From Ailurus styani (Eukaryota > Chordata > Mammalia > Carnivora > Ailuridae), in contig LNAC01000273.1 of NCBI GenBank assembly GCA_002007465.1, positions 1,349,632 to 1,413,631 of the forward strand: 64,000 nt of DNA, given 5' to 3'. Of the stretch, positions 35,961 to 47,000 are shown one piece after another (position 1 is the first letter of the stretch; each line of letters opens with the position of its first letter). Both the position numbers and the translations under genes were made by a program. Below the pieces are notes generated by a model. That model saw nothing but the letters and a program-made list of their open reading frames with translations, was not told where the DNA came from and did not search any database.

Positions 35961-36800
35961 TGTTTTATTTATTTATTTATTTTTTGCTGACACCAGGCAC
36001 TTTATTAGTGAGTAGCCTCGGTTTGGGGAGGGGGTGTTGGGAGGTGGAAGCAGCACCCACCTCAGGGGATTTTTCCAGAAATTAAGCGTTCCTCCATGCA
36101 GCTTTCGAGGAAACACCTTTGTGAGTGAAATCCCTAGAGGGCAGTGCTGTGACTACCAAGCAGCGGGGACAGGAGGGCTCCCTAGGCACAGATGGGTCCC
36201 CGGGGACAGCAGGGCTTCGATGCCAGGTTCCATAGGGATGGCTGGAGAGCGAAGGCTGTATGTGCACACAGGCCCACCATCGGGGCCCACCAGGAACCTC
36301 TCAAAGTTCCAGGCGACGTCGCTGCAGCGCACCAGAGACCAGCTGATGTACTTGGGGTCGGTCCTCAGCGCAGTGGCATCCTCACGGCGGGCAGGCAGGA
36401 CTTCCCGCAGGACGACGAAGAGGGGGTGCGCATGCGCACCCTGCACCTCACACTTCTCAGAAGGCGTGAGGCTGAGCCAGCCGCTGGGTGCGACGTGCTT
36501 GAGGGAATTCAGGATCTCTTCGCTCTTGGAGTTTTCCTGATGCCGGAACTGGTGGTGGCGGAAGCCCCGTGGTGGCGGGAGCTGAGCACGACCAGGCCCA
36601 GGGGCCTGAGGTGCCGCTGCCGCTGGTTCATCGGGGTGTAATCCCGGACCGTGGTGCCTCAAAAGCGACACCACATTCTGGATGAGCAGCACGTTGCCGG
36701 CAGGCAACCCTGGCTCCTGGGCTCCCGGACCCCTGCCGGCGGACGCGCAGAGAAGCCGGGCCGGAGCGTGGAGCGGCGGCACAGCTCTGCAAGAAGAGCG
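35961..36800 (-). pseudogene. GPX1P: GPX1-like processed pseudogene (glutathione peroxidase)
   Basis: An intronless copy of a selenoprotein glutathione peroxidase mRNA on the minus strand. An open frame (36782-36153) reads through [28 protein letters not shown], a [13 protein letters not shown] segment, [16 protein letters not shown] and a PGIEALLS end, all aligning with GPX1 in order. The selenocysteine TGA (36661-36659) is still present but shifted out of frame by one extra base beside it. A 17-bp tandem duplication (GGTGGCGG(A/G)AGC at 36554 and 36571) restores the frame downstream. Another shift near 36190 bypasses the native TAG at 36184-36182. The 3' UTR, AATAAA and an A-rich tail (35962-35985) follow. 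Trp-Asn of the catalytic set remains, but the gene cannot make a normal enzyme. It sits in an old antisense L1; a GTGATT-like repeat at 35954 and 36807 may be a decayed target duplication. Confidence 0.95.
36081..36132 (-). other. Relic SECIS element of the GPX1 pseudogene
   Basis: In the minus-strand 3' UTR, GGTGTTTCCTC ... GAGGAACGC pairs as the upper stem of the GPX1 selenocysteine-insertion element, with a GAAAGCTGC loop region replacing the usual AA-containing loop. The functional ATGA/TGAT quartet bases have decayed (TCACAAAGG and CTTAAT sides). Non-functional by inference. Confidence 0.75.
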
Positions 36801-37799
36801 CCTTACGTGATTTTTATTTATACGTGACCTAGTTAATTACTCCTCAGATCTTTGTACTATTTCATATTATCTTTAGTTTTGCAGATATTTGTTAACATCT
36901 TTTATTTCTTTAAACGTCTTAAAAGTCTGTTTTTGTTCTACATCTATTACTTCAACTATCGGAAAAATAGGAATTTAATTCTCCTGTCTTGATTTGGAGA
37001 ATAGCACTTGCGATGCCATTTTTATTAAACTTTTATAATTTAGGACTGTGAGTTTAGCTTTGGTGGCCATTTCTGTAGAACCATATGGGGCCACATTTGG
37101 GCCCTATTTTGAAAGAATGTTTTAAACTATAGGTGCCTTGGAAATATCCTTAACTCATGATTATTTTATGTTACTATACCTGTGTGATTTTTTTGCAAGG
37201 TACATAGTATAAATCTGATTACCGAAACTGTGATGTGAGAGCAAGTTTGTACTTGTAAATTCTTGCAGACTTGTTTCCACCACAGCACAGGCCAAGCCAG
37301 ATAAGTACCTTTGTCATGTTTATTTATTGTCTTATTTTCTCTTAGAGTTTCTCCCTGATCTGGAAAGAGGAGTTATAGAGAAGTCTAATTCAACCAACCC
37401 CATCTACCCACCCCACCCCCAACTCTGATTGCATGGGCCAAAGTTCATTACCTATATTCTCCAGTAAAATTTGATTCCTGGTGTTGGTAGAGATATAACT
37501 TATAGCTTACCATTCTGGCTTTTACTTTTCTCTCCAATTTGGGCCCTTTGGTGTTTTTCTTACTTGGGGTGGGGTTGGGCTTAACTCTACATTTAAAATA
37601 ATGTTTATTATATTTTTTCCAGAATTTCTGGCTATATTATAGTGAGACATTGTTCAGGATATTTATCTCGCCACAGTGTTAGTTGAAATGTAAGCATATG
37701 GTCCAATTCATGTTCTCTTTTCTTCCTGTACTCTAGTCATACTTTACATTTTTCAGTCACTCTAAAATCTTTACTTTCCAACTCATTCTGTCTGGGTTA

Positions 37800-38090
37800 G
37801 GGTAAGATTAAGCATACTCCAGCTGTAAAAATAAACTCCCAAACTTCAGTGCCTTAAAAAGAATAGTTGCTTTTTGTTTACTCATCTAACAGCCTGATAC
37901 GGGCATTTCTTGCTGTCAGGTGACTTTCCTTCATGTGGTATTTCAGGTATCTGGGCTTATTCCACCCCATGGGTCAACCAGGGAATAGAAGTCACATACA
38001 CCGCTTTCATCAAACTTGTTGGATGGGAGTTAGTCACATAACCATCTGTGGAGGCAAAAGAAGCCTAAGAAATACTCCCTTCCCAATCGG
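37800..38090 (-). repeat. Old interspersed repeat, family not identified
   Basis: AGCTGTAAAAATAAACTCCCAAACTTCAGTGCCTTAAAA, then CAGCCTGATACGGGC and GTGGTATTTCAGGTATCTGGGC. This order recurs in a common mammalian repeat I cannot name with certainty. Orientation is tentative. Confidence 0.5.
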
Positions 38091-38094
38091 GCTA

Positions 38095-38970
38095 TATCTA
38101 ATGAAGATTGCACATTAACAATGGGAGAAACTCTCAGTGTTGATGTACAGATAGTCATTTCTGTGACAGGCACTTTTGTGTATGATATTCCCTGTGCCTG
38201 GACAATTTCCCTTGCTTTCCCTCTCTAATGGACGCTCTTTTGTGCTTTGTCGCCTGATCACAATCTAGGAAAGCCTTTCCAGATTAAGTGAGGGTCTGGT
38301 GTCATAAAAACAACCTAATAAATCCTTCAGTCCTCCTTAATACTTATAAAATTGTAATTGTTTTAGTGTCCGTGCAGTTGTTTCCTCAATCTCTAATTCT
38401 CCCCACTAAAACAGGCTCTGTAAAGGAAGAGCTCATCTCCCTCTCACCCCTTCACCGCTCCTCCCATCATGATGTTAACTACTTCCTTAGTGTCTGGCAA
38501 ATTGTGAACATGTAATAACTATGTGTTAATGCATTAAAAAAATAAAGGAGGTTTGTATAAAATGATCAACAGATTTATAGTGGAAACCATGACCTTCAGT
38601 ATCATCAAACTCTTAAATGCTTAGATTGTATAAGGAAGTTAATCAATCTACAAGGTAAATTTATGAAGATTCGCTCAACTGAGCAGGTTCTATGACAAAG
38701 CTAGAACATTAAAACTCTCCTCTAAAAATTTAAAATTAGTAAAATCTAGGTTATTATTATGCTAGGATATGTCAGCTGTGATGTTGCCACAAATACTATA
38801 TTTTATCCTTCCTCTTAGAGACATATGTGGTTTCTTATACCTCCTTACTCTGGGAACCACATTTCTTGCCTTATAGAAAGAATTATGCTCATTCCATTTA
38901 GATGTTCCACAAAAGGAATATTATACAATTAAATATACATTTGGTCCTATAGTTTTATTATCTAAACTAT
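38095..38970. other. Non-coding DNA
   Basis: No gene or repeat could be supported. Confidence 0.45.
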
Positions 38971-38988
38971 TCAGGTAAGGAGGGTTTT

Positions 38989-39208
38989 TTTTTTTTAAGA
39001 TTTTATTTATTTATTTGACAGAGAGAGAGGTCATACGTAGGCAGAGAGGCAGGCAGAGGGAGAGGGGGAAGCAGGCTACCTGCTGAGCAGAGAGCCTGAT
39101 GTGGGGCTCGATGTGGGGCTAACTGATGTGGGGCTAGATCCCAGGACCCTGGAATCATGACCTGAGCTGAAGGCAGATGCTTAACCCACTGAGCCACCCA
39201 GGCGCCCG
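38989..39208 (-). mobile_element. CAN-SINE with internal triplication
   Basis: Reverse-oriented copy. The unit GATGTGGGGCT is present three times (39098, 39110, 39125) where other copies have one. Flanks AGGTAAGGAGGGTTTT / AGGTAGGGAGGTTTTT form an imperfect target duplication at 38973-38988 and 39209-39224. Confidence 0.96.
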
Positions 39209-39504
39209 AGGTAGGGAGGTTTTTATCTGCTCAATCATTCTTTCTAATTTCAAGTATTAAGATCAAAGTTTGTTTTTTATTCTCTCCAAATTATAAAAAA
39301 AAATAAAATTATATACTTCTTAAAGCAAATAAAATGAGTGTTGAGGTATACATTGTCTCGTTAAAGATAGTAATATGTTAAATATGTGTTAGTATATTTT
39401 CTTCAAATGTTTAGAAAAACCTGATAGATAATATTTTTATGAGCTTTTATTTTTACTTTTTTAAGTTTTTCTATCTTTTTTTTTTTTAATAGGTTTCCTG
39501 ACTT

Positions 39505-39571
39505 CTCCTAGGTGCTTCTTGGAAGGCAGCTATGCTCATCACTATACCACCAACGCTCCTAGGTGCTTCTT
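39505..39571. repeat. Target-site duplication around the tRNA-Gly half
   Basis: Two perfect copies of TCCTAGGTGCTTCTT bracket the 36-base insert. On the minus strand each begins AAGAAGC and follows a T, a purine-rich site compatible with L1 endonuclease nicking. Confidence 0.9.
39521..39556 (-). mobile_element. Retrocopy of the 5' half of tRNA-Gly(UCC)
   Basis: The minus strand reads GCGTTGGTGGTATAGTG, then ATGAGCATAGCTGCCTTCC. This matches nucleotides 1-36 of tRNA-Gly with anticodon UCC, with one difference near position 18 (G to A), and stops right after the anticodon. It is flanked by a perfect 15-16 bp direct repeat, CTCCTAGGTGCTTCTT, at 39505-39520 and 39556-39571 (one base shared with the tRNA end). 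There is no A tail. This fits L1-mediated integration of a tRNA half as a tailless retropseudogene. It is not a functional tRNA gene: the T arm, B box and 3' half are absent. Confidence 0.9.
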
Positions 39572-40229
39572 ACTTTCATGCTGGTAGATCCCTCCAGACC
39601 AGGTAAAAATAAGGCACTGAACTTATTTGAAATTTCTTGATAGAAACTTAGTTTTGTTGAAAAATTTGCATGCCTTCTATCTGACTCTTTAATACACATA
39701 CACCACTATTCGTCAGTGCTGTATTCTTAACATCTTGTGTTAGTCATTGGTAAGTGGCTGGTTTTTGCTGCTTCAATTTTTTACCTATGTGGTTTTGCTT
39801 TGAATGTATTTTTTTTTTAACCATTCGGATTGGCTGTGAATTATATCAAGAGAGCAGCCTTTTAGTAATCAAGGTCAATAGGAATCTCTACTCCTAATAA
39901 GTCATATAAAGCCTTTGCTGTGTGCTATTCCACAGGGCAGAGTAGAAGCTGTTTTATTGACCAGCCTTTCCTAAGGGGGCCTTGCAGCATTTGCAGTTTT
40001 TGCCCTCAGGGGCTGGTAAAAGAGACCTCTGCTACTCTTTTAATCAGTACCAGAATCAGCAATTAACCTATAACTGTAGCTGGTGTCCTAGAAATGAGGC
40101 AATGTAATCTTTTCTCGTTTCTTCTTATGGGAAAATTGCTTTTGACATATGTGCTTTAAGGTTGCTCACACTTTTCAAGGAATATCCTTTTAGCCCATGT
40201 CACTCAGTATACATATTACTACCTCTTCC

Positions 40230-40549
40230 ATAGATGGTCACATTTCGGCTTATTTGACCTACACTGTTTGGCATTGTATTTTGTCTTTATGCTTTTAAGG
40301 GTGCCCTGTGCATATTTCTATCAGAATACTTATCACAATGTTGTATAATCATCCTTTTAGTCCCTTGACTGTCAGTCTTCTGAGATTAGAGAGCATTTAT
40401 CTTGATAAATTCAGTTACTAGGAAAGTAACTGGTTCTTCATTAATAATGGCATTTCAGATGAATCTTAGGAACTAAGATAGTCTCTGCACAATGAAAAGT
40501 GCCTAGCACATAGTAATCTCTCAATAAATGTTTCTCAAATAAGATTCTT
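40230..40549 (+). repeat. L2 LINE 3'-end relic
   Basis: AGAATACTTATCACAATGTTGTATAATCATC, then CTTCTGAGATTAGAGAGCATTTATC, then AAGTGCCTAGCACATAGTAATCTCTCAATAAATG. This is the standard order at the L2 3' end. Confidence 0.75.
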
Positions 40550-40566
40550 AATAATAACACCTAATG

Positions 40567-40760
40567 GGTGCACCTGGGTGGCTCAGTCAGTTCAGCATCT
40601 GACTTGTGGTTTTGGCTCAGGTCATGATCTCATGGCTCCTGGGAGCCCTGTTCAGGACTCCACACTCAGGGGGTGTCTGCTTTCTTGTCCCTCTCCCTCT
40701 GCTCCTCCCCTTTGCTTGCCCACACTCTCTCTCTCAAATAAATAAATAAATCTTTAGATA
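40567..40760 (+). mobile_element. CAN-SINE, older type
   Basis: Head GGTGCACCTGGGTGGCTCAGTC through to CTCTCAAATAAATAAATAAATCTTTAG. A perfect 17-bp duplication AATAATAACACCTAATG lies at 40550-40566 and 40761-40777. Confidence 0.96.
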
Positions 40761-40794
40761 AATAATAACACCTAATGTACAACACTTCTTTTAT

Positions 40795-40995
40795 GATAGG
40801 CATAGTTCTGACTTATATTAGTTCATGTAACCCTCAAAATCACTTTAGTAGATAGGGCTATTATTTTCTCCATTTTACAGATGAGTAACGGATGCAAGAA
40901 AGGGTGAGTAAATTTCAGAATGGCACATAGCCAGGAAGTGATGGTGCCATGAGTCAAATCTGGTTAGTTTGGCTCTCAAGTCCATCCCCTTAACA
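40795..40995 (-). repeat. MIR relic, antisense
   Basis: GTAACCCTCAAAATCACTTTAGTAG, then CTCCATTTTACAGATGAGTAACGGATGC, then GCACATAGCCAGGAAGTGATGG and CCATCCCCTTAACATTACTG. This is reversed MIR order. Confidence 0.8.
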
Positions 40996-40999
40996 TTAC

Positions 41000-43400
41000 T
41001 GTAGGGAAAAGCTTCTGCAGAAAGAAATGACTTGCTGATGAAACATTTTCACATATAAGAGGAAGAAATATTTATACTTACACAAAAGACTGACACTAAC
41101 TATAAATATATGTTCATATAAGGTATATGAGAGGTGAAGTTATTATTTGCATTCCTGCATATTTTCCATGAACCAAAACTGTGTATCATTTTACCAGAGA
41201 AGTTTATGGATAAAATGAAACCCTTTTATGTTTTATATGTGGAATTAACAGGGCCAGTGCATAACTGCATAATTAGAAGTAATGAAAACTCTTTTCAGTT
41301 CTTAATGTTGGACTATTACAAGTTTTGGGTAGTATCTAAATTAATATTACCATGACAATAAAATACTACAGAAGAATAAAGATATGCATCATCAAAATTT
41401 TCTCTTTAATGAATAGTGTGTTAAATTCTCATACTAATGAAATAAGACTTCAGATAAAAACATATCAGGCAATAGTTTGCTCTTGATAATTAAGTAAAAG
41501 ATGTATGTAATAGTAGGTGGTGGAACATTCTGTAATTTACTTTAAAACCTTTTATTTTCATAAGGCCTTGAAATACAACACCCAATTGCATTAGGAAACA
41601 TTTACAAAATTTAGTTTAAAATATGTTACCTTAAAATTTGTAATATGGCTCAATATACTTTAATAGAAAAATGGAACAAAGCTTTTAGACACACCTAAAA
41701 ATTGAGTTTGAAATATAGTATGCTAATCTGGTATGTGCATGTTCCTAGTAAATAATGTATTATGGTTAAAAAATGGTTTACTGCATAAATATGTTCCCTG
41801 CATAGAATTCTAAGGAAAAAGAATCAGCCTTTGAATTTGGTTTTAGGAATTATTGCAAAAGTATTCATCTTGAAGTTAGAATTTTTCTCCCGCTGAAATT
41901 TAAATGTTTGTGTTAGTTTCCTAAGGATAAAACTACTTGAAGCTGATTCCTAATTTTAACAAGGTTTTAGCTTTGTTTTAAAATTTGGCTGAAATTGGCA
42001 ACTTATATTAAATTACCTTATTTCATTGTAGGTAAACATGAATAGGTATACCAATAAATATAAAATTAAAATCATCTATTCATGTGTGGGGCATTATTCC
42101 TCAACCTTTCCCCGAGTGACTAGGTTTAAATAATTTTCTTCCTTTCTCTCTTTTCCTCCGATCTCTGTATTATTTCGAGCTTATATTTTAGATTTATGGA
42201 ATTTTTCACTAAAATACTTAGATAATATATTTCAAATTTTTTTTGGTGTGTGTGTATGTATTTGAATTTAAGATACAAAGAGTGAGCCTCATGGTACCAT
42301 TAACACTATCATTTTTAGATTTTACTTTGAATTACATATTCAAAATTTCCTAAGTAGGAGCCAAGCTATGTCTTCTTTCCTAAGAATTATAGATTCTGGG
42401 CTTTTCCAGAAAGACTTTTTAGCACCATGGGCTACCATAAGCCCTTAAATTCCTATTATTATTTTCCACAATCACTGAAGGACATGTATTTCTGGGTCAT
42501 TGTACATTTTCCAAGTGTTTTGCAGGCTTCTCATAGATTAGCCAGTGAAGAAGAGTAGTTTTCAATATGACAGTTATGGGATTACAGTACTACTGTTTAG
42601 TAATGTAAGGATAAGTTACAATCTCTTTTACACCATGTTCTTTTCCTTTTGACTCTTGTGTTCTTACTTCTTTTAAACAAGGTATACCTGTGTCTGTCAC
42701 TTACTGAAAACTCAATTTCTATTATGATGACATTCTTGGAATTTCGTCATGTAGAATTTCTCATGGTCTTTAAGAATACCATTATTATTGGAACCCCAGA
42801 ATGTTTTAAACACTTATCTTTGTGGAAATTGTGTGAAGTAAGCATAAATACCAGAAGTTCACCTACTTTGATTTAGAGGACACTTTCTTCAAAGACTTTT
42901 AAGAGAATAGTTATGGCATGAGTTGGGGACATGTGATAATTCTCCACCAATAAAAAAACATGAGTAATTTAGGAAGCCATGCATCTAAATAATAGTAGCT
43001 GGTCAGACTCCTTAGAAACCAAAAATCCTAGATGAGATGGTCTTTCAGAGGTAGCAAATGTAACGCTTTTCCATGTAACCCGAGTCTGTTTTTAAATTCA
43101 GTTAAATTCAATACACTATAAAATAGTTTTCATTATAATCTACTCAGAATTGCAGAGGATAAATAGACAAGGTCAACGTATGTGTGTTTGTTCATTAAAC
43201 TTTTCTGTAACTTTGAGAACATCAAATAAAAATTTAACTTGTACCAAACCTATTATAGATTAGTACAAGCAATAAAGTAATAATAAGTAAACTCTAATTT
43301 AATTTCTTTTGAATGTTCATCTTATTCAAAATCCTGTATAAAAGTGATAAATTATCTTAGGTAGTGATATCCAATTTATTCAAGTTGTATTTTGTTGCCT
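41000..43400. other. AT-rich non-coding DNA
   Basis: Unique-looking, with several open frames of 73-75 codons that show no domain. No repeat could be named. Confidence 0.45.
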
Positions 43401-43424
43401 TGACAAGTTTTGGAGTGTCTTCTA

Positions 43425-43580
43425 CTGGCTTCTCACAGACCTGGTTTTGAGTGCTGGGTCTGCCAGTTATAAGGCATTTGTGTATTGGGGATACTTAAAG
43501 AATGAGGCAGAGTCACTGTTCTCATCAAATTTCTGAGTGTCTGGCACAAAGTAGAGATTACAAACTACAATTACTGCTAC
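43425..43580 (+). repeat. MIR relic
   Basis: CTCACAGACCTGGTTTTGAGTGCTGGGTCTGCCAGTTATAAGGC, then GAGTGTCTGGCACAAAGTAGAGATTAC. MIR order with a diverged middle. Confidence 0.65.
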
Positions 43581-43744
43581 CACTAGAATATTTCAGTTGT
43601 CGAAGTGCAGAATTTTTAAATTTCTATTTAGGTTTCTAATATTAAGGTGAATTTTATGTCTAATGACTACATATTCAGTATAGCAAATAGTTTATAATTT
43701 TGGAAGTATATGTTCATTTCATCATTGCATTTTTCTTGTAATGT

Positions 43745-44085
43745 AAGTAACATAAATGGGGGTGAGATCATCTAACTCAGCCTCTAGCACTTTAAATTTT
43801 TACATCATAAAACTTGGAAATGTCCCAGTGACTCAAAGCTATCTCATTGAGTCCTTATTTCAAATAGTGCTGTCCTTTGCTTAGGGCCAAATGGGTTATC
43901 CTCATGACTTTCTTAGGCTGTTCATGCAAAATGTGTCTATTTCTTGTTTAATTTTCTGTTTTCTAAGATAAATGTCTTTGATTTCTTCAACTCTTTATAA
44001 TGTGGCCTATTCTGAAAACCATCCCATGATGCTTAGTCTTTTTCTAAAACTGCTTGCATTTGTCTATAAGAGTTCTACTCCCTGT
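43745..44085 (+). repeat. Possible L3/CR1 LINE relic
   Basis: GAGATCATCTAACTCAGCCTC early, then TTTGATTTCTTCAACTCTTTATAATGTGGCC and GAAAACCATC resemble the conserved 3' part of L3/CR1. Low identity, so tentative. Confidence 0.4.
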
Positions 44086-44089
44086 CACC

Positions 44090-47000
44090 AGCCTCAGAGC
44101 CATGGGGCAACTATGACATTGGAAGTAGGTTCCTGACATTTTTCTGATTTCTAAGTAGCAGTAGCAACTTTCTGACCTCAGGATAGGATTTAAAGAGGAA
44201 TGACTTAAATGCTAGTGGCAGAGTCCCTGACTTTTCCTTTTCTAGTCTGATCATTGCTCCAATAAACCATTAAATTCTTGAAATGCCTCATTTTCTTTTC
44301 TTTCACGGAACCCTGAATGTGTATAGAGTCCAAACCGTAGTTGTTGGCATTTAATACATTAAATGCGAGTACTTTAAAAAGCTTAATTTCACATAATTTC
44401 CTTTCACAAGCACCCTTACTACAAATCATAAAAAAAATAGTGAGGATTATTTTTAATATGTTCGATCAGAGAACGTAAGTTCAAGAACAACACTTTTTCA
44501 TGTGTAAATTCATCTAACATACATTTATTGATAGTCTATTATGTTAGAAAATTGGGAACATGATGGTTAGGAAAATAGACACAGTTCAAGTCTTCATATA
44601 TTCCATTTCAATGGAAAACATTCTCTATAGAAACGGAAATAAATGAATTAGAGACAGGTTTTTTTCTTTCTGAACAGGATTACATTTCTCATGAACTGGA
44701 AAATCTAGTGAACTTTGTTTGATTTTAATAAGAATACCCAAGCGGGCCCCTGTTTGTATTTGTGCTCAGTTACTGATTCAGTGATGGCTGTCTTTCCTAT
44801 TGTAGGTAGAGCCAATCATCATCACACTGTCAACTGTGGGCTTTGCAGAAACATTTCCTTTTTACAGCCCCACATCTACAACTTCTTATTTCTTGAGTGT
44901 AAAAATGACTTTTTATGTTTTAATGATCTCTCCTTGCCTTCTCTAGTTATACATATCATTCAGCACTACTGAGGATGCTTCCTCAGATTTCCTGATAATG
45001 TTTTCATGGATTTCCTATTCTGATTTTTCTTTGGGAGCCAAATATTATGTATCCATTCTCCTTCCCCATCTCCTGTTCTCCTGCAGCAACACTGCTTGTC
45101 TTGAAAGCTGCCCAGTGGGCAGGCTTCTTTCACCTTGTCTTCAATGAAGGCATAATTCTACGCATCCTGCAGTTAAAATGAGTACTTTGGGTTAGGGTCA
45201 GAGAGAATCTAGGTTCCTCAGTACTTGGGACTCAGGATTTATTGTGCAGACAAGATGGGGTCGTTAGAGTTCAGGCCCACTCTGAGATATTTCACATGTC
45301 AAAAGTTAAGTCAACGTTTGTGGCCTGGCCTCAGGACCAATAACATTTTTTTGCCTTTACTCTAATGTGAAAGTGTGTTTTGAAATTTAAAAAGATCAAA
45401 ACAAAACAAAAATATTCCCCAAAATATTTACGAGGGAATTTTGGGGGGATTCGACTAATTTTTAATATTAGATATTGCAAGTTTACCTAAAATAATAAGT
45501 CCCTGCATTTTATGCAGTTAACTGGCAGACTTGTTTGTATAGTCTATGGTCCCAAGTGAAACTATCTCAAATTAAGCTAACACTAAGATAAGTGGGGATA
45601 GAACAGTTATATGTCTATGGCAAAAACTATACTAGAACATTGAATGGGAAGCGATAGAAACCAGGGATTTGATTACTTTCTCAAATATACCTCGTCTGAG
45701 ATGATTTAAACTGGTATATTTAGTCTTGCTTCCAAGAGGTCTTCCCCCCCACCCCACATCTGCCATCTGGATCATTAAATGTTTCACCCTTCCTCAGGAA
45801 TTATTTTCCTACCTTTCCTACTTCCACTGATCCTCAGATTTGTGTATAAACCTGACTACGCAGGGAGCTGGATATCAGTATTTGAGGGTAGAATTGGGCC
45901 CATAATGAGTATTGAAATAAAAAGAATAATGAATTGAAAACTTGTGTGCTTAAATGTGTGTTTTCCATTTCTGACTGAAAAATGTTGCTCAAATGAAAGC
46001 CAATTTTCTTGAACTGAACTCAAAATTAGGAGCTCGAATTATAATGTTGTAGAAGTGGTAGTTATAATATAGACATATTACATTTGATTAGATTTTGCAC
46101 AAGGGGAATTCTCCTTTGTATTAACTGGTCATTTAATTCTGACTCCACAGAAGGTAACTTTGAAATTGTAGGCTGTGGACTGTACCCTGCTCAGGCACTC
46201 TGGCTACGTCATGGTGGCCCACGGAGCATTAGCCACTGAAGACGGTTTGACTCGAAAATCGTCATTTTAGTTTTTCTGGGTTTCATTTTAAATTCTTTTT
46301 TTTTTAACCCTGTGGTTCCATTGTCCATTGCATAAATCTGGGGGCAGGATTTGCATTTAGAATGCTATAAAATACACTGTTCCTTCGGGTATACGAAGGA
46401 GGTACCCTCTACCAATTCACATAAATCAAGATAAGAATACTAAAAGCAAAGCAATTTGATTAGGTACTAAATTCAAAACATTACAAGATTGTGGTCTAAC
46501 AGCCACTAGAGACTGAAGTCAACCTGCATCTGTAGCATTGTCTAGTGTGGAAAATTAAAATGACAGTTTTAAGAGATAAAGGCAATCTTATTCCTATTGA
46601 GCTTTAGGGTTCATGCCAGTTTGTCTTGGTTACGAGGTGTAATGTAATATTATATACACATCTACTATAAACATTCAGACTTTTATAGACATGTCAAAAG
46701 GGTACCACTTGATGTAAAATAAAATAAATTACAACCTTGTAAAAAGTTCCATGGTTTACTCTCACATAGGTACACTCTTTCTCCACCCTTTCTGCCATCT
46801 TAAATCCCCAGGAGAAATTGAAGAGAAACAACTGTAAATTTTACTTTCAGAGTTATCAGAGCAATAATGTATAGTTTTCCAATGTCAGGGATCAAAATCT
46901 ACCTTTGCTTTCATTACAAGATAATATTATCAATGTTTACATATTACCGATGAATAAATTCTCTGAAGCTTTTCAGGCTTGCATTTAGGTAATGTGTCTA

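Larger units (their letters stand above)
30955..37700 (-). mobile_element. Ancient antisense LINE-1 (L1M type), heavily decayed
   Basis: Scattered landmarks in reverse orientation: at about 33070-33165 the RT region, with GGTGAATTACATTTATTGATTTCC and CATTTCTGGGATAAACA; at about 33370-33410, ATTCAATTTTGTTAATGGTTACAGACC, continuing after a SINE as TTCTTGAGACAATTTTTTGTAG; at about 35450-35940, ORF1/5'-type sequence (GTCCTGGTGTGGATTTTC). Sequence beyond the pseudogene insertion, to about 37100-37700, looks like its 5' part. No usable ORF remains. Limits are approximate. Confidence 0.7.

Noticed and set aside
36034..36641. Plus-strand open frames of 168 and 149 codons
   Set aside because: They lie antisense to the GPX1 pseudogene and reflect its high GC content; no similarity or start context supports them.
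39521..39556. Functional tRNA-Gly gene
   Set aside because: Only the 5' half is present; the B box, T arm and acceptor 3' strand are missing.
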